A stretch of 64,000 bases of DNA from Acinetobacter pullicarnis (GCF_006352475.1 NZ_VCMZ01000001.1:2728001-2792000), one strand, 5' to 3'; counted from the stretch's first letter, positions 38,122 to 49,647 are shown. The notes: generated by a model not told the origin, from the letters alone. A program made the numbers and translations.

Positions 38122-38922
38122 ATGACACTTCGTTGTATTCAACAGCCACATCAACATTTAAATGCAACTTTAGAACACGGCATCCTTACATTGGCGATTC
38201 AACGTCCAGAAGCCAAGAATGCGCTCTATAGTGAATTGTATTTATGGATCGCAGCAGCTTTAGACGAAGCTGATCAATCTCGCGATGTTCGTGTGGTCAT
38301 TTTACGTGGTGCCGATGCTGACTTTACTGCCGGCAACGACATGCAAGATTTTATGAAATTTGTACAAATGCCATTAGATGGAAAAGCGGGTGATGGCCCT
38401 CCCTTTGTTTTGCTTAAAGCCGCAGCAAAGTTTTCTAAGCCATTGATTGCTGCTGTACGCGGTGTCGCGATTGGGATTGGTGTAACTGTCTTGTTGCATG
38501 CCGATTTGGTCTATAGCGATAATACGGCGCTGTTCCAAATTCCGTTTGTGAGCCTTGGACTTTCGCCAGAAGGCGCGGCAAGTAAACTCCTGATTCAACA
38601 AGCGGGCTATCACAAAGCCGCAGAACTACTGTTCACTGCACAGAAATTCAACAGTGAAAAAGCGTTGAATGCAGGTTTAGTCAATAGCATTGAAACAGAT
38701 GTTTATGCACATGCACAGCAACAAGCGCAGATCTTGGCTGCGCTCCCATTGGCTTCACTGAAACAGACCAAAGCCTTGATGAAGCATAATTTACAAGAGA
38801 TCGTCGATTGTATTGATAATGAAGCCGATATCTTTATGCAGCGTGTGGCTCAACCAGAAATGATGGAAGCTGTACAAGCCTTTATGCAAAAGCGTAAACC
38901 AGATTTCACCCAATTCAACTAA
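38122..38922 (+). CDS. Enoyl-CoA hydratase/isomerase family protein
   Basis: A protein of 266 residues with the crotonase fold. It includes RPEAKNALYSELYLWIAAAL, the oxyanion-hole segment ADFTAGNDMQDFM, and GVAIGIGVTVLLHADLVYS with SLGLSPEGAASKLL. The catalytic Glu of true hydratases is represented by the Glu in SPEGAAS. The substrate cannot be specified. AAGGA lies about 9 bases before the start. A strong terminator follows. Confidence 0.9.
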   Translation: MTLRCIQQPHQHLNATLEHGILTLAIQRPEAKNALYSELYLWIAAALDEADQSRDVRVVILRGADADFTAGNDMQDFMKFVQMPLDGKAGDGPPFVLLKAAAKFSKPLIAAVRGVAIGIGVTVLLHADLVYSDNTALFQIPFVSLGLSPEGAASKLLIQQAGYHKAAELLFTAQKFNSEKALNAGLVNSIETDVYAHAQQQAQILAALPLASLKQTKALMKHNLQEIVDCIDNEADIFMQRVAQPEMMEAVQAFMQKRKPDFTQFN

Positions 38923-38962
38923 GCGTATTTTAAGCATGTTTAATCATGCTTAAATGATTCTA

Positions 38963-38998
38963 AGGCAGACTTGATCATGATCAAGTCTGCTTTTTTTA
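38963..38998 (+). terminator. Terminator after the enoyl-CoA hydratase gene
   Basis: A long inverted repeat (GCAGACTTGATCATGATCAAGTCTGC, 13 bp per arm, shown here split: GCAGACTTGATCA and its complement) is followed by seven T on the plus strand. Confidence 0.9.
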
Positions 38999-39149
38999 TG
39001 ACTGTTTCAGGTACAGCACCTTGCCATCTTTGTCATTTAATTTATTGAATGATAAGTCATTCCTTTAAATCGCATTTTAATTGGGTAAGTAGCTGTGCTA
39101 TGGTCAGTTTGAAATTTGTACAACCATAATGCATAGAGCGAGAGAAAAA

Positions 39150-39728
39150 ATGTCTAAACAAATTCTAATGTTAGTTGGTGACTATGCCGAAGATTATGAA
39201 ACCATGGTGCCATTTCAATTTTTAACAGGCCTTGGCTATACCGTACATGCCGTTTGTCCTGACAAAAAAGTAGGTGACAGCATTGCAACCGCAATTCATG
39301 ACTTTGAAGGTGAGCAAACCTATAGTGAAAAACGTGGTCATAACTTTGCGATTAACTATGATTTTAATCTTGTAAACACGCAAGACTATGTTGGTCTAGT
39401 GATTCCAGGTGGTCGCGCCCCTGAATATCTGCGTATGAATGAGCGTGTCATTTGTATCGTTCGCGAATTTGATGCCGTGCAAAAACCAATAGCTTCGGTT
39501 TGTCATGGTGCACAACTTTTAGCAGCAGCTGACATACTCAAAGGTCGAGTATGCTCTGCTTATCCTGCTTGTGCGGCTGAAGTGAAAATGGCGGGTGGTC
39601 AATATGCTGATATTGCAGTCACAGACGCCATTACCGACGGGCATTTGGTCACTGCACCAGCTTGGCCTGCACATCCAGCGTGGATGGCACAATTTGTGAA
39701 AGCTTTAGGCGCCACTATTCAGATCTAA
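39150..39728 (+). CDS. DJ-1/PfpI family protein
   Basis: A protein of 192 residues. The N-terminal [20 protein letters not shown] and the nucleophile elbow [16 protein letters not shown], with the reactive Cys, define the DJ-1/PfpI superfamily. [14 protein letters not shown] supplies the conserved Gly-rich loop. Members include glyoxalase, protease and chaperone types; this sequence does not decide between them. I use the ATG at 39150 (MSKQ...); the upstream in-frame ATG at 39129 lies in leader sequence. Confidence 0.9.
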   Translation: MSKQILMLVGDYAEDYETMVPFQFLTGLGYTVHAVCPDKKVGDSIATAIHDFEGEQTYSEKRGHNFAINYDFNLVNTQDYVGLVIPGGRAPEYLRMNERVICIVREFDAVQKPIASVCHGAQLLAAADILKGRVCSAYPACAAEVKMAGGQYADIAVTDAITDGHLVTAPAWPAHPAWMAQFVKALGATIQI

Positions 39729-39748
39729 TCCACTTCGCTTTTCCGTAT

Positions 39749-39781
39749 GCAAAGCCTTAGCATTTGCTTGAGGCTTTGCAC
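39749..39781. terminator. Hairpin between convergent genes
   Basis: The arms TGCAAAGCCT and AGGCTTTGCA form a 10-bp stem, extended by a partly paired AGCA/TGCT, in the gap between the DJ-1 gene and the convergent 228-aa gene. No T run follows directly, so its strength is uncertain. Confidence 0.5.
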
Positions 39782-39810
39782 ACTTTAGCATCTTAAGCTG
39801 CTCATGCTTT

Positions 39811-40497
39811 TTACTTTATTTTTTCTAATGGCACCGTAAATACAATAGAGGTAGATCCCATAATTAGGTCAGTATATTCAAGAAAATACTGTGTTGTTTG
39901 AATATTTTTCAAACTAAAGAGTTGCCACATTTTTTCTTTGTTTTCCTGACTAAGCGCTGGATCAACCAAAACTCCGTCATTAATTTTATAATAGCCCCTA
40001 AGAAAAGTCTCATAATCTTCTAGAAAGATATTATATTGTGTTAAAAACTCACTGTAGGCTGCTAAGTCTTTCACTTCCAGTTTAGATAAATCAACTTTAT
40101 ATAAAACCACACGTGGGCTTAAATGACTCTGACACTGCACTACAGCTTTAGCAATAAAAGTTTCTGCAACAATATTATCTTTCATTACTGCACTGTCTTC
40201 AGTTTTCCTCGGTTTAAAATGCGAGCCAGTTTTTATTGTAATCTCTTTTACCTGATGCTGTGATGAAGCATCGTTACTTTCACTTGGCACCACTAAATTA
40301 TATTGATTCGCTTGCTTCTCAATACTAAATAATGGACTCAACTGACTGCTGTTCAATGCCTTCTTTATGATTCCATTTAGCAATTGATTACTTTGCTTTG
40401 AAACCGTATATTCACCAAGCAGTGCTTGTTCACAACTTTCAGCAAATACACTGCGACTTAAGGTCAATAAAAGAACAAGAAAAATCTTTATTTTCAT
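39811..40497 (-). CDS. Secreted protein of unknown function
   Basis: A protein of 228 residues with a clear signal peptide (MKIKIFLVLLLTLSRSVFAE). The mature part has Cys soon after the cleavage site (SCEQALLGEYTV) and a second in VVQCQSHL, so a disulfide is possible. No domain is recognised. Three ATG codons are stacked at 40503, 40500 and 40497; AGG is best spaced for the last, which I use. A longer reading to 40581 would add an aromatic-rich stretch and is unlikely. Confidence 0.7.
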   Translation of the reverse strand: MKIKIFLVLLLTLSRSVFAESCEQALLGEYTVSKQSNQLLNGIIKKALNSSQLSPLFSIEKQANQYNLVVPSESNDASSQHQVKEITIKTGSHFKPRKTEDSAVMKDNIVAETFIAKAVVQCQSHLSPRVVLYKVDLSKLEVKDLAAYSEFLTQYNIFLEDYETFLRGYYKINDGVLVDPALSQENKEKMWQLFSLKNIQTTQYFLEYTDLIMGSTSIVFTVPLEKIK

Positions 40498-40690
40498 CAT
40501 CATCCTAAGCATGCTTTCAATAAATTTAAAATAATAAAAAGTATAAAAATAAGTAAAGTGGAATTTAATATAAAATTTCACTCACTTTATGCCTGAAATT
40601 TAATTAAAGCAAGTGAAGGTAATTAGGTTTGCTGTCTGTTGATTGCTCAAGCAACATTGGTGGAAATAAAAAGTCTATTCTTATAAAAGA

Positions 40691-41005
40691 CTAATCTATA
40701 TTTACCATCTGAATAAACTCAAAAGCAGGCTCTTCATAGGGATGACTGGCTTTGAGTGCTTGAGCCACCAGTGATGCTTTTGCTTCAGGCACAATGGTTT
40801 CTACACGCCATTCTGGCAGTTGTTCTAATTGATTTAATTCGCCAATAAAGGGCTGCGCGGCTTTCACTGGCTTAAACTGGCCTAGGCCTAAGACTTGCCA
40901 AGCACAGTGTTCATAATCACCAATACCACCGGCCCCAGCTGCAAATATCGCAGCCTTCGTACTTTCCAAATGCGATTCTGGTACATAATAAATGAGTTTT
41001 AACAT
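40691..41005 (-). CDS. NIF3/YqfO-type small domain protein
   Basis: A protein of 104 residues. AAGAGGIGDYEHCAWQVLG and the C-terminal ASHPYEEPAFEFIQM match the small PII/CutA-like insert domain of YqfO/NIF3 proteins, found here as a free-standing protein. Its role in the cell is not known. It is a single gene. Confidence 0.85.
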   Translation of the reverse strand: MLKLIYYVPESHLESTKAAIFAAGAGGIGDYEHCAWQVLGLGQFKPVKAAQPFIGELNQLEQLPEWRVETIVPEAKASLVAQALKASHPYEEPAFEFIQMVNID

Positions 41006-41182
41006 TGCTTACCCCTAGAGGCTGTGCGATTGAGATACTGATTGTCCCAAATCAATATTCTTCTTACACGCTCAACTTAGATTAAAGTCGCGGACTATTT
41101 GGCGAATATTTTCAAAATAAATCTATATCACCCAAAGTAGATTCAAGATTAAAACCACTTTGGGCAATCGCAGCATGATTAT

Positions 41183-41680
41183 TTATCCCGGAAAATCACA
41201 GAGCAATTTACTATTGCCTTGTGGGGTTTCTTGCAAAGGCAAGTCATAAGTCCATGCATCCCCCATGGCTTGATGTAGTTTTTGACTGACCTGCCCTGGC
41301 TTTCCTTCAAAGACATAATAATACGCCCATGATTCCTTGCCTTTGGTTGCTGTGCCTTTCAATGCCATTTTAATCACTTTCACGCCATAGACATTAAAGT
41401 TAACGGCAAAGTCATTTTGTACCACGGCTTTGGTTTGGTATTGCTGATAACCCTGAATCCCCAGATAAGTATTTTGGTCGAGCTGCATGCTTTGCTTATT
41501 TTTATTTAATTGTGCGGCTTTATTTCCCAGAGAATGAAAGTCGTAAACAAAGTTCATCATACGACTCGGTATTTTACAATTGAGTGCGTCGGTATTAATG
41601 AGTGTGTTGACATTAATTTCTTTGGCTGATGCTGTGGCGCTCAGCGTTACAGCCATGATGAAGAAACTCAGCTTTTTCAT
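41183..41680 (-). CDS. Secreted protein of unknown function
   Basis: A protein of 165 residues with a signal peptide (MKKLSFFIMAVTLSATASA). The mature part contains two Cys (ALNCKIPSR and LLCDFPG at the extreme C-terminus) that could form a disulfide, and the aromatic motif ESWAYYYVFEGKPGQVSQ. I do not recognise a family. Confidence 0.72.
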   Translation of the reverse strand: MKKLSFFIMAVTLSATASAKEINVNTLINTDALNCKIPSRMMNFVYDFHSLGNKAAQLNKNKQSMQLDQNTYLGIQGYQQYQTKAVVQNDFAVNFNVYGVKVIKMALKGTATKGKESWAYYYVFEGKPGQVSQKLHQAMGDAWTYDLPLQETPQGNSKLLCDFPG

Positions 41681-41835
41681 TATTAATCCCTATATATTCA
41701 GTGAAGTATTTCGACTGAATCAGTTTATAGGTTTATTTTTATAAATTAAATATCGCCATCAATCATTCATTTCAATGGCTTTTAAATCGGCTTAGGCCAG
41801 CACGATATGAGGCATATTACTTAAATGGTACGCGC

Positions 41836-41976
41836 TTAAAACTGCTGCCAAGACAATATACAAAGCATAAAGACCAATTGTAAGCCAATCACTGCAGCAA
41901 ACCATTTCCAACCTTGTCGCCTTAATGCCGCTTTATCGATCAGCACATGGGGTGTAATTTTTTCTAGTTTAATCAT
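41836..41976 (-). CDS. Small membrane protein, 46 aa
   Basis: From ATG 41976, with AGAGG 8 bases upstream, the frame encodes a basic N-terminal half (MIKLEKITPHVLIDKAALRR) and one membrane helix (FAAVIGLQLVFMLCIL) near the C-terminus. An in-frame ATG at 42018 is possible but lacks a ribosome site. No function is known to me. Confidence 0.6.
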   Translation of the reverse strand: MIKLEKITPHVLIDKAALRRQGWKWFAAVIGLQLVFMLCILSWQQF

Positions 41977-42167
41977 GTGACACCTCTCGGTTTCGAATAG
42001 CATAACCTTTGCACTCACTTGCTTGTGCTCTCAGGCGTTGTTTAACCATCATTATGCATTTTGAAGATTCATCAATAGCATGATCTGACTAAAATTCAAA
42101 CAACTTACTGCACAACTTTTTATTTCAAGCATCCTCATGCAACATTTAAACCACTTTTTATTTTGCT

Positions 42168-42200
42168 AAACGCAATAAAAAAGCCTCCTGATGGAGGCTC
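42168..42200 (-). terminator. Terminator of purL
   Basis: On the minus strand a 7-8-bp GC-rich stem (AGCCTCC with GGAGGCT) is followed by TTTTTTA, just downstream of the purL stop. Confidence 0.85.
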
Positions 42201-42228
42201 TCTTAAAGACTTAACATGCTTTGATGAA

Positions 42229-45200
42229 TTAACCAATAAATTTACGTGCGTTACGGAACATACGTAACCATGCACCATCTTCGGTCCACTCTTCTGGTTT
42301 CCAAGAATGCTGTATTGCACGGAAGTTACGTTCAGGGTGCGGCATCATAATCGTAGCGCGGCCATCACGTGAGGTTAAACCTGAAATCGCTTCTGGCGAA
42401 CCATTCGGATTCAATGGATACTGTTGTGTCGGCTGACCATGACTATCGACATAACGCATAATCACTTGCTGATTGGCATTTAAGCTGGCCAAGTTTTCAG
42501 CTGATGTCACCACACGGCCTTCACCATGCGCAACTGCGATTGGTAAAATTGAACCTTGCATATCTTCAAGCAAGACCGAGTTAGACTTCTCGATACGGAC
42601 GTTGACCACACGCGCTTCAAACACTTCTGAGGTATTGCGATGGAAACGTGACCATGCTTCTGCGCCCGGAATCAGTGGTGCCAATTGTGACAACATTTGA
42701 CAACCGTTACAGATCCCCAAGCTAAAGGTTTCATCACGTTCAAAGAACTGTTGGAATTGATCACGCAATTTCGGGTTAAATAACACCGATTTCGCCCAAC
42801 CACCACCAGCGCCCATCACATCACCGTAAGAGAAACCACCACATGCTACGAGACCTTGGAAGTCGCTCAAATCAACACGTCCAGCCAATAGATCACTCAT
42901 GTGAACATCGACGGTATTGAAGCCAACTTTGTCAAAAGCCGCTGCCATTTCAATGTGACCATTGACGCCTTGTTCACGTAAAATCACCATGTTTGGACGG
43001 CGTATATTGAGATATGGTGCTTCAACGGGTTCATTCAAATCGAATGTCGGTAATGCAATAATCCCTTTGTGCTCGCTGTCTGCGATCAGGCTAAATTCTT
43101 GATCAGCCGTTTCAACATTATCACGTAAGCGTTGGATTTGATGCGATACTTCAGCCCATGCCTGTTGTAATTCAACACGGCCAAGGGTTAAGCCATTTAC
43201 AGTCAATTGATCTGTCGTATTGACTTGACCAACCACTGCAATTGCAGCGTGTAATGGTGAGCTTGCCAATTCAGCTTGGACTGAATCCCAAGCCGCTTGC
43301 GTCATTTGCAACACCGCACCAATTTCTTCAGCAAATAGGCTGGCAGTGCTTTGTTCTGTGAGTGCCACACCTAAGCGTGAAGCAAACATCATTTCCGCAA
43401 CCGTTGCAACTAAACCGCCATCACCGATGTCATGATAGGCTTGGATCAGACCACGGTTATTCCAGTCTTGCACCAAATTAAAGAAAGCTTTGAAATCGTC
43501 AAAGCTATCTACGTCTGGCGTAATTTTGCCAAGCGCTTTATACACTTGCGCCAAGATCGAACCGCCTAAACGGAACTGACCTTTAGACAAATCAATGCGT
43601 ACCAAGACTGAATCGGTATCGGCTTTGAGTTCAGGCGTTAAAGTTTTACGTACATCAAGCACGGGGGCAAATGCAGTAATGACACCCGTCATTGGTGAGG
43701 TCACTGATTTATCTTGACCTGCATCATCTTGCCACGTGGTACGCATTGACAATGAGTCTTTGCCCACTGGAATTGCGATACCGAGCGCAGGACACATTTC
43801 CATACCGATGGCTTTGACACCCTCAAATAAGGCTTGGTCTTCACCGCTTTGACCTGCTGCTGCCATCCAGTTTGCAGACAATTTAATGTCGCTAATCTGG
43901 TCAATATTGGCACACATAATATTTGAAATGGCTTCAGCCACAGACAAACGCGCAGATGCAGCTGGATTGAGTAAAGCCACTGGAGGACGTTCGCCCATCG
44001 CCAATGCTTCACCGGTATAACCAACTAAGCTGGTGGTGGTCACTGCAGCATCTGCCACAGGTACTTGCCAACGACCGACCATTTGATCACGTGCCACCAT
44101 ACCGGTAATCGAACGGTCACCAATGGTGATCAAGAACGATTTAGACGCAACCGTTGGGTTTTTCAGTACACGGAAAATCGCATCTTTGAGATCAATTTTC
44201 TGTACATCAAATTCAGTGCCTTGGCGTTCAGTAGTTTCATATGAACGGCTCATACGTGGTGTACCACCAAGCATGACTTGCATTGGCATATCCACTGCTT
44301 TGTTGTTGAATAATGGATCTTCAACAATGAGTTCACGTGCTTCAGTGGCTTCACCGAGCACCGCAAATGGGCAGCGTTCACGCGCACAAATTTCTTCAAA
44401 CAATGGCAAAGATGCTGGACGAATCGCTAAGACATAACGTTCTTGCGCTTCATTTGACCAGATTTCCATTGGCGACATGCCTGGTTCAAGCGATGGAATC
44501 TTACGTAAATCTAAGATTGCACCCAACTCGTGGTCATTCACCAATTCTGGCATCGCATTGGATACACCACCTGCACCGACATCATGTACCGATACAATTG
44601 GGTTTTCATCTTCAAAGCGCCAGCAGGTATCGATGACTTCTTGGCAACGACGTTCCATTTCTGGATTTTCACGTTGTACCGAAGCAAAGTCGAGGTTTTC
44701 ACCCATGGTTCCGCTGTCTACAGAAGATGCAGCACCACCACCTAAGCCGATCAACATCGCTGGACCACCCAGAACGATCAGTAAATCGCCCGGTTGAATC
44801 GCATCTTTTTCCACGTGATCTGGACGAATATTCCCGTAACCACCAGCAATCATAATCGGCTTATGGAAGCCTTTTACATCGCCATTGACGTTTTGTTCAA
44901 ACGTACGGAAATAACCGTTCAAGGCTGGACGACCAAATTCGTTGTTGAACGCAGCACCGCCCAATGGGCCTTCGATCATAATTTGTAATGGTGAAGCGAT
45001 ACGTGATGGCTTGCCATACTGCTCTTCCCACGGTTGTTCAAAGCCTGGGATATTCAGATTTGATGTGGTAAAGCCAGTTAAACCCGCTTTCGGTTTACCG
45101 CCACGACCTGTAGCACCCTCATCACGGATTTCACCGCCTGAACCCGTTGCAGCACCGGCAAATGGGGCAATCGCAGTTGGATGGTTATGGGTTTCAACTT

Positions 45201-46068
45201 TCATCAATATATGAGCAGCTTGGCTCTTATATTTATAAACCTGATGGCCCGTTTCTGGGTCTGGTTTAGGATAGAAACGTTGGGTATCGAAGCCCACAAT
45301 CACAGACGCGTTGTCTTTATAGGCAGACAATACGTCGGTTGGAGATTCTTTATAGGTATTTTTAATCATTTGGAACAAAGACAATGGCTGTAATTCACCA
45401 TCAATTGTCCATTCTGAACCAAAGATTTTATGACGACAGTGTTCAGAGTTGGCCTGCGCAAACATCATCAATTCGATGTCATGCGGATTACGACCAATTT
45501 TAATGAACGCTTCGGTTAAATAATCGATTTCTTCAGCAGAAAGTGCAAAACCAAATTCGTTATTGGCTTTTACCAATGCATCTTTGCCTTGACCTAAAAT
45601 ATCAATGGCATTCAGCGGCTTTGGTTCAGTTTCTGAAAAGAGCGCACGGGCATCTTCAATTTGATTGAAGACGCTTTCTGTCATGCGATCATGTAATGCC
45701 AACTTTAATTCAGCAGAAACAGTGTTAATGCCTTTTAAAGTAAACAAAACACCGCGTTCTAGGCGGTGTACAGGGGTATTACAATTGGCAAAGATATCGG
45801 TGGCCTTCGATGACCACGGCGAAATCGTACCCACGCGCGGCGTGACTAAAACTTGAATTTCATCACTGGCAGCTTGGCGCAGTTCGAAGCTTTCACCATC
45901 GTTGAGCAACTGAATGGCGGATTGCTGTTGTTGCTCGTTGAGCGCTTGGTCAAACAGATAAACCCATTGGCTTTCGAAAGACTGAACAGAACTCGTTGAT
46001 TCTAGACGATTTATGAGTTGAGTTTTCTTAAAAGAAGAGTGTGCTGGTGCACCGGCCACGATAAACAT
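42229..46068 (-). CDS. purL: Phosphoribosylformylglycinamidine synthase (large single-chain form)
   Basis: A protein of 1279 residues, the usual proteobacterial length. It converts FGAR and glutamine to FGAM in purine synthesis. The order is an N-terminal PurS-like part, two ATP-binding synthetase halves ([37 protein letters not shown]) and a C-terminal class I glutaminase with the nucleophile [14 protein letters not shown] and the HGEGRVV and PHPER His/Glu pair. The start has GGAG about 11 bases upstream. It is divergent from dgt. Confidence 0.98.
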   Translation of the reverse strand: MFIVAGAPAHSSFKKTQLINRLESTSSVQSFESQWVYLFDQALNEQQQQSAIQLLNDGESFELRQAASDEIQVLVTPRVGTISPWSSKATDIFANCNTPVHRLERGVLFTLKGINTVSAELKLALHDRMTESVFNQIEDARALFSETEPKPLNAIDILGQGKDALVKANNEFGFALSAEEIDYLTEAFIKIGRNPHDIELMMFAQANSEHCRHKIFGSEWTIDGELQPLSLFQMIKNTYKESPTDVLSAYKDNASVIVGFDTQRFYPKPDPETGHQVYKYKSQAAHILMKVETHNHPTAIAPFAGAATGSGGEIRDEGATGRGGKPKAGLTGFTTSNLNIPGFEQPWEEQYGKPSRIASPLQIMIEGPLGGAAFNNEFGRPALNGYFRTFEQNVNGDVKGFHKPIMIAGGYGNIRPDHVEKDAIQPGDLLIVLGGPAMLIGLGGGAASSVDSGTMGENLDFASVQRENPEMERRCQEVIDTCWRFEDENPIVSVHDVGAGGVSNAMPELVNDHELGAILDLRKIPSLEPGMSPMEIWSNEAQERYVLAIRPASLPLFEEICARERCPFAVLGEATEARELIVEDPLFNNKAVDMPMQVMLGGTPRMSRSYETTERQGTEFDVQKIDLKDAIFRVLKNPTVASKSFLITIGDRSITGMVARDQMVGRWQVPVADAAVTTTSLVGYTGEALAMGERPPVALLNPAASARLSVAEAISNIMCANIDQISDIKLSANWMAAAGQSGEDQALFEGVKAIGMEMCPALGIAIPVGKDSLSMRTTWQDDAGQDKSVTSPMTGVITAFAPVLDVRKTLTPELKADTDSVLVRIDLSKGQFRLGGSILAQVYKALGKITPDVDSFDDFKAFFNLVQDWNNRGLIQAYHDIGDGGLVATVAEMMFASRLGVALTEQSTASLFAEEIGAVLQMTQAAWDSVQAELASSPLHAAIAVVGQVNTTDQLTVNGLTLGRVELQQAWAEVSHQIQRLRDNVETADQEFSLIADSEHKGIIALPTFDLNEPVEAPYLNIRRPNMVILREQGVNGHIEMAAAFDKVGFNTVDVHMSDLLAGRVDLSDFQGLVACGGFSYGDVMGAGGGWAKSVLFNPKLRDQFQQFFERDETFSLGICNGCQMLSQLAPLIPGAEAWSRFHRNTSEVFEARVVNVRIEKSNSVLLEDMQGSILPIAVAHGEGRVVTSAENLASLNANQQVIMRYVDSHGQPTQQYPLNPNGSPEAISGLTSRDGRATIMMPHPERNFRAIQHSWKPEEWTEDGAWLRMFRNARKFIG

Positions 46069-46420
46069 GCTGATTTTGGCTCCACGGGCAGGTCGCTAAA
46101 CCTTACCGCAATGTGACTTGAAGAGAGCGCATATTCTACTGCGAAAGCATCCATTCAGCTAGTCATATCCACTTGTTAAAATCGAGTTTTATTCATCAAA
46201 TCCCATTATTCCCCTATAAAGTACCAGTGTTTATGCTTTAACCGTCGATAAAATAAGCACTAAACTCTACTTACAATGCGATTAATGCCCCAGTATTTCT
46301 ATGGGCAGCCTTAGCCACCCCTGAAAAAAACCTGCACCAAGACAAATCATGTCGTGGCATGCTAGTGCTTTAAATATTTTTTTGGCATGATGGCAGACAA
46401 GACATAGCGAATAATGATAA
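46069..46420. other. 352-bp divergent region between purL and dgt
   Basis: It must hold the promoters for both genes. I could not identify a convincing PurR-like site or other motif by eye. Confidence 0.5.
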
Positions 46421-47761
46421 ATGATGCAAATGCGTTGGTTAGAACTTCTTTCAACCGTTCGAATTGGGCGTAAAACCCAAAGTTCAGAACAAGCCCGTAG
46501 CCCTTTCCATAAAGATTATGATCGTATTATTTTCTCTCAAAGCTTTAGGCAGCTCAATCGCAAAACCCAAGTCCATCCCCTCACCCAGCATGATGGAATT
46601 CATACCCGCCTGACCCATTCACTGGAAGTGTCCTGTATTGGTCGTTCACTGGGCATGCTGGCTGCTGAAAAAATTCAAAAAGAATTACCCGTCTGGATTT
46701 CCCCTGCCGATGTTGGTGCGATTATCCAAGCGGCCTGTTTGGCGCACGATATTGGCAATCCACCCTTTGGTCATGCCGGCGAATATGCGATTCGAGAATG
46801 GTTTGATGATGCCTCGCACACCGACTTTCTCAAAGACTTAAGTCCAGAACAACAAGCCGATGTGCGCCAATTTGAAGGCAATGCTCAAGGACTCAGACTA
46901 CTCAGTAAAATTGATTATCATCCCAATGATGGCGGTATGCGTCTGACCTATGCCACTTTAGGGGCCTATTTAAAATATCCATGGTTGTCTAAAACCATTG
47001 CCGAACAAGCCGATCTACCAGCCAGTCAACGTGCCAAGTTTGGTTGTTACCAAGCTGAAAAAGAGATTTTAAAGCAAATTGCAGAACAACTCGGACTGAT
47101 CAAACTCAGTGAATATCATTATTGTCGTCATCCGCTAACCTACTTGCTCGAAGCTGCCGATGACATTTGCTATGCGCTGATCGATTTAGAAGATGGCATT
47201 ATTTTAAATATGCTCAGCTATGAAGAAGTTGAACCGATCTTCTTGGACTTGATTGGGGATTATCCACGCCCTGAAGAACTACACATGCCACACAGTACGT
47301 GGCAGCAAAAAATCGCAGCCTTACGGGGTCGCGTAATGAAACGCTTGGTTGAAGAAGTTACTACAGCCTTCGCCAAACATCATTTTGAGATTATTTCGGG
47401 GCAACTGAAAGGCAGCTTATTGCAGTACTGCGCTGAAGATATTGAAGTTGGGATCAACCGTGCTAAAAATCTGGCCCGCGATAAAATCTTTCAGCATCCA
47501 CAAAAGTCGGGACTGGAAATTATTGCCCATCAAAGTTTGCAACATATCTTAGATGCCTTTATTCCACTGACCACCCCGCATAAAACCTTAAGCTTTAAAG
47601 AAAGTCGGTTAATGTCGATTTTAGATCGCTTTGGCGCACGTTTCAGCGATGATCACTATGACAATATTATGCAAGTACTCGATATTGTGAGTAAATTCTC
47701 AGATCATCAGGCTTATCATTTGGCGCAAGAGTTACAAGGCAACAAAGTCGGTTTTTTATAG
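46421..47761 (+). CDS. dgt: Deoxyguanosinetriphosphate triphosphohydrolase-like protein
   Basis: A protein of 446 residues with the HD-domain of dGTPases. The metal-binding residues lie in THSLEVSCIGRSLGM, AHDIGNPPFGHAGE (His-Asp) and AADDICYALIDLEDG. The N-terminal FHKDYDRIIFSQSFRQLNRK, then TQVHP, is the family signature. It splits dGTP to deoxyguanosine and triphosphate. Three in-frame ATGs (46421, 46424, 46430) are close together and the exact start is uncertain. Confidence 0.93.
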   Translation: MMQMRWLELLSTVRIGRKTQSSEQARSPFHKDYDRIIFSQSFRQLNRKTQVHPLTQHDGIHTRLTHSLEVSCIGRSLGMLAAEKIQKELPVWISPADVGAIIQAACLAHDIGNPPFGHAGEYAIREWFDDASHTDFLKDLSPEQQADVRQFEGNAQGLRLLSKIDYHPNDGGMRLTYATLGAYLKYPWLSKTIAEQADLPASQRAKFGCYQAEKEILKQIAEQLGLIKLSEYHYCRHPLTYLLEAADDICYALIDLEDGIILNMLSYEEVEPIFLDLIGDYPRPEELHMPHSTWQQKIAALRGRVMKRLVEEVTTAFAKHHFEIISGQLKGSLLQYCAEDIEVGINRAKNLARDKIFQHPQKSGLEIIAHQSLQHILDAFIPLTTPHKTLSFKESRLMSILDRFGARFSDDHYDNIMQVLDIVSKFSDHQAYHLAQELQGNKVGFL

Positions 47762-47924
47762 ATGCAGGCTATGCTTGTTCTTTCTTTCATCTGCCTGCAT
47801 GGATCAAATCGGTACGCCAGCGCAAAATGCTGCGCAAAGCAATTTTGCGTTTAGAACAAATGGCAACTACTATGCAAGCAGCAACCCATACATTAACTAC
47901 ACTAACCCAGAAGTGAATCATTAA

Positions 47925-48527
47925 ATGATCGGATGTCTTATCGGTGAGGTTTTGGCTTTAGAAGCACCCACTGTACTTTTAAATGTCAACGGTGTCGGCT
48001 ATGAAGTCGATACCCCGCTTTCGACATTTTGCCAATTGCAAAAAAGTCAAAAGGTCACATTATGGACCCATCTTGTGGTCCGCGAAGATGCACAGCAACT
48101 GTATGGCTTCTTAGAACAGCAAGATAAAATTATTTTCCGTACCCTACTTAAAGTGAATGGCGTTGGCCCGAAAATGGCGTTGGGAATTTTATCGACCCTC
48201 AGTGTGGAACTGTTGATTCATACGGTTGAAACTGAAGATATCAATACCTTAATTAAAGTACCAGGCGTGGGTAAAAAAACCGCTGAACGCTTGATGATTG
48301 AGTTACGTGATCGCTTTAAAGCTTTGGCAAGCAGTCCAGCGCCCGCCAATTCAACCAACACCCAAATTCAATTCAGTGCCAATTCACCAGTTGCCGAAGC
48401 AGAAGCCGCCCTACAATCGCTGGGTTATAAACCTGCCGAAGCACAAAAAGCAGTGGCTGCGGCCAAAGGCGACTTTACCGAATCTGCCGATATTATTCGT
48501 GCAGCACTTAAATCAATGATGAAATAA
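47925..48527 (+). CDS. ruvA: Holliday junction branch migration protein RuvA
   Basis: A protein of 200 residues. The N-terminal OB-fold part starts [20 protein letters not shown]. Two helix-hairpin-helix motifs follow ([14 protein letters not shown] and [14 protein letters not shown]), and the C-terminal domain binds RuvB. A 14-bp spacer precedes ruvB. The usual companion ruvC is not in this window. Confidence 0.97.
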   Translation: MIGCLIGEVLALEAPTVLLNVNGVGYEVDTPLSTFCQLQKSQKVTLWTHLVVREDAQQLYGFLEQQDKIIFRTLLKVNGVGPKMALGILSTLSVELLIHTVETEDINTLIKVPGVGKKTAERLMIELRDRFKALASSPAPANSTNTQIQFSANSPVAEAEAALQSLGYKPAEAQKAVAAAKGDFTESADIIRAALKSMMK

Positions 48528-48541
48528 AGAATTCAATTCCT

Positions 48542-49549
48542 ATGCAAGATCGCCTCATCAGTGGTTCTGAAAAACCTGAAGATCATTTTGATCGTGCCAT
48601 TCGCCCGACCTCATTGGCTGACTATATTGGTCAACCAGTGGTGCGTGAACAAATGGAAATTTTTATTGGTGCGGCACGCGGCCGTGGTGAAGCGCTTGAT
48701 CACACCTTAATTTTTGGTCCACCGGGTTTGGGGAAAACCACCTTGGCCAATATTATTGCACGTGAAATGGGCGGTAACCTCAAGTCCACTTCTGGGCCAG
48801 TGCTGGAACGTGCTGGCGACCTTGCCGCCATCCTGACCAACCTTGAAGAAGGCGATGTGCTGTTTATTGATGAGATCCATCGTCTATCCCCAGTGATTGA
48901 GGAAATTCTCTATCCAGCAATGGAAGATTATCAACTCGACATCATGATCGGTGAAGGTCCCGGTGCACGCTCGATTAAGCTCGATCTGCCCCCCTTTACC
49001 TTGGTTGCAGCAACCACACGTGCGGGGCTATTGACCTCGCCGTTGCGTGATCGTTTTGGGATTGTGCAACGCTTAGAGTTTTATTCGGTGGAAGACCTCA
49101 CCCATATCGTGGCACGTTCTGCCAATTTAATGGATGTCCCGACAACTTCTGATGGCGCTTTAGAAATTGCACGGCGCGCACGTGGCACGCCACGGATTGC
49201 CAACCGTTTATTACGTCGGGTGCGTGATTATGCTCAAGTCAAAGGCAATGGTGAAATCACCAAAGAAATGGCGCAACGCGCACTGGACATGCTCAATGTC
49301 GATAAAGATGGTCTCGATACCCTAGACCGTCGTTATCTCAGCATGTTACTCGAACGTTTTGATGGTGGCCCTGCTGGGGTTGAAGCATTGGCGGCAGCAA
49401 TGGCGGAAGATTCAGGCACGCTTGAAGATGTGATTGAGCCGTATTTAATTCAGCAAGGTTATGCCATGCGTACCGCACGTGGTCGCATTGCCACCAACCA
49501 AGCCTATTTACAGTTTGGTATGACGCCACCTGAGCCGAAAGAAAAGTAG
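48542..49549 (+). CDS. ruvB: Holliday junction helicase RuvB
   Basis: A protein of 335 residues with Walker [12 protein letters not shown] (about 61-71), Walker [11 protein letters not shown], sensor [17 protein letters not shown] and the C-terminal winged helix ([20 protein letters not shown]). It is the motor that drives branch migration with RuvA and is cotranscribed with it. Confidence 0.98.
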   Translation: MQDRLISGSEKPEDHFDRAIRPTSLADYIGQPVVREQMEIFIGAARGRGEALDHTLIFGPPGLGKTTLANIIAREMGGNLKSTSGPVLERAGDLAAILTNLEEGDVLFIDEIHRLSPVIEEILYPAMEDYQLDIMIGEGPGARSIKLDLPPFTLVAATTRAGLLTSPLRDRFGIVQRLEFYSVEDLTHIVARSANLMDVPTTSDGALEIARRARGTPRIANRLLRRVRDYAQVKGNGEITKEMAQRALDMLNVDKDGLDTLDRRYLSMLLERFDGGPAGVEALAAAMAEDSGTLEDVIEPYLIQQGYAMRTARGRIATNQAYLQFGMTPPEPKEK

Positions 49550-49594
49550 CTCAAAAAAATACGATATTTTAATCCGTCGTAAAATGCGAAGGAC

Positions 49595-49647
49595 CGATAT
49601 ATTAGACCGTTTTCCTAAATCGCTTTTATGAAAGCAGTCTAATATCG
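49595..49647. other. Nested inverted-repeat structure between convergent genes
   Basis: Outer arms CGATATATTAGAC (49595-49607) and GTCTAATATCG (49637-49647) pair with a 2-base bulge. They enclose an inner hairpin at 49622-49635 (GCTTTT/AAAGC). The location between ruvB and the convergent 222-aa gene suits a bidirectional terminator, although no long T run is present. Confidence 0.45.

Noticed and set aside
42473..45856. Several plus-strand frames inside purL
   Set aside because: All are antisense shadows of a highly conserved gene.
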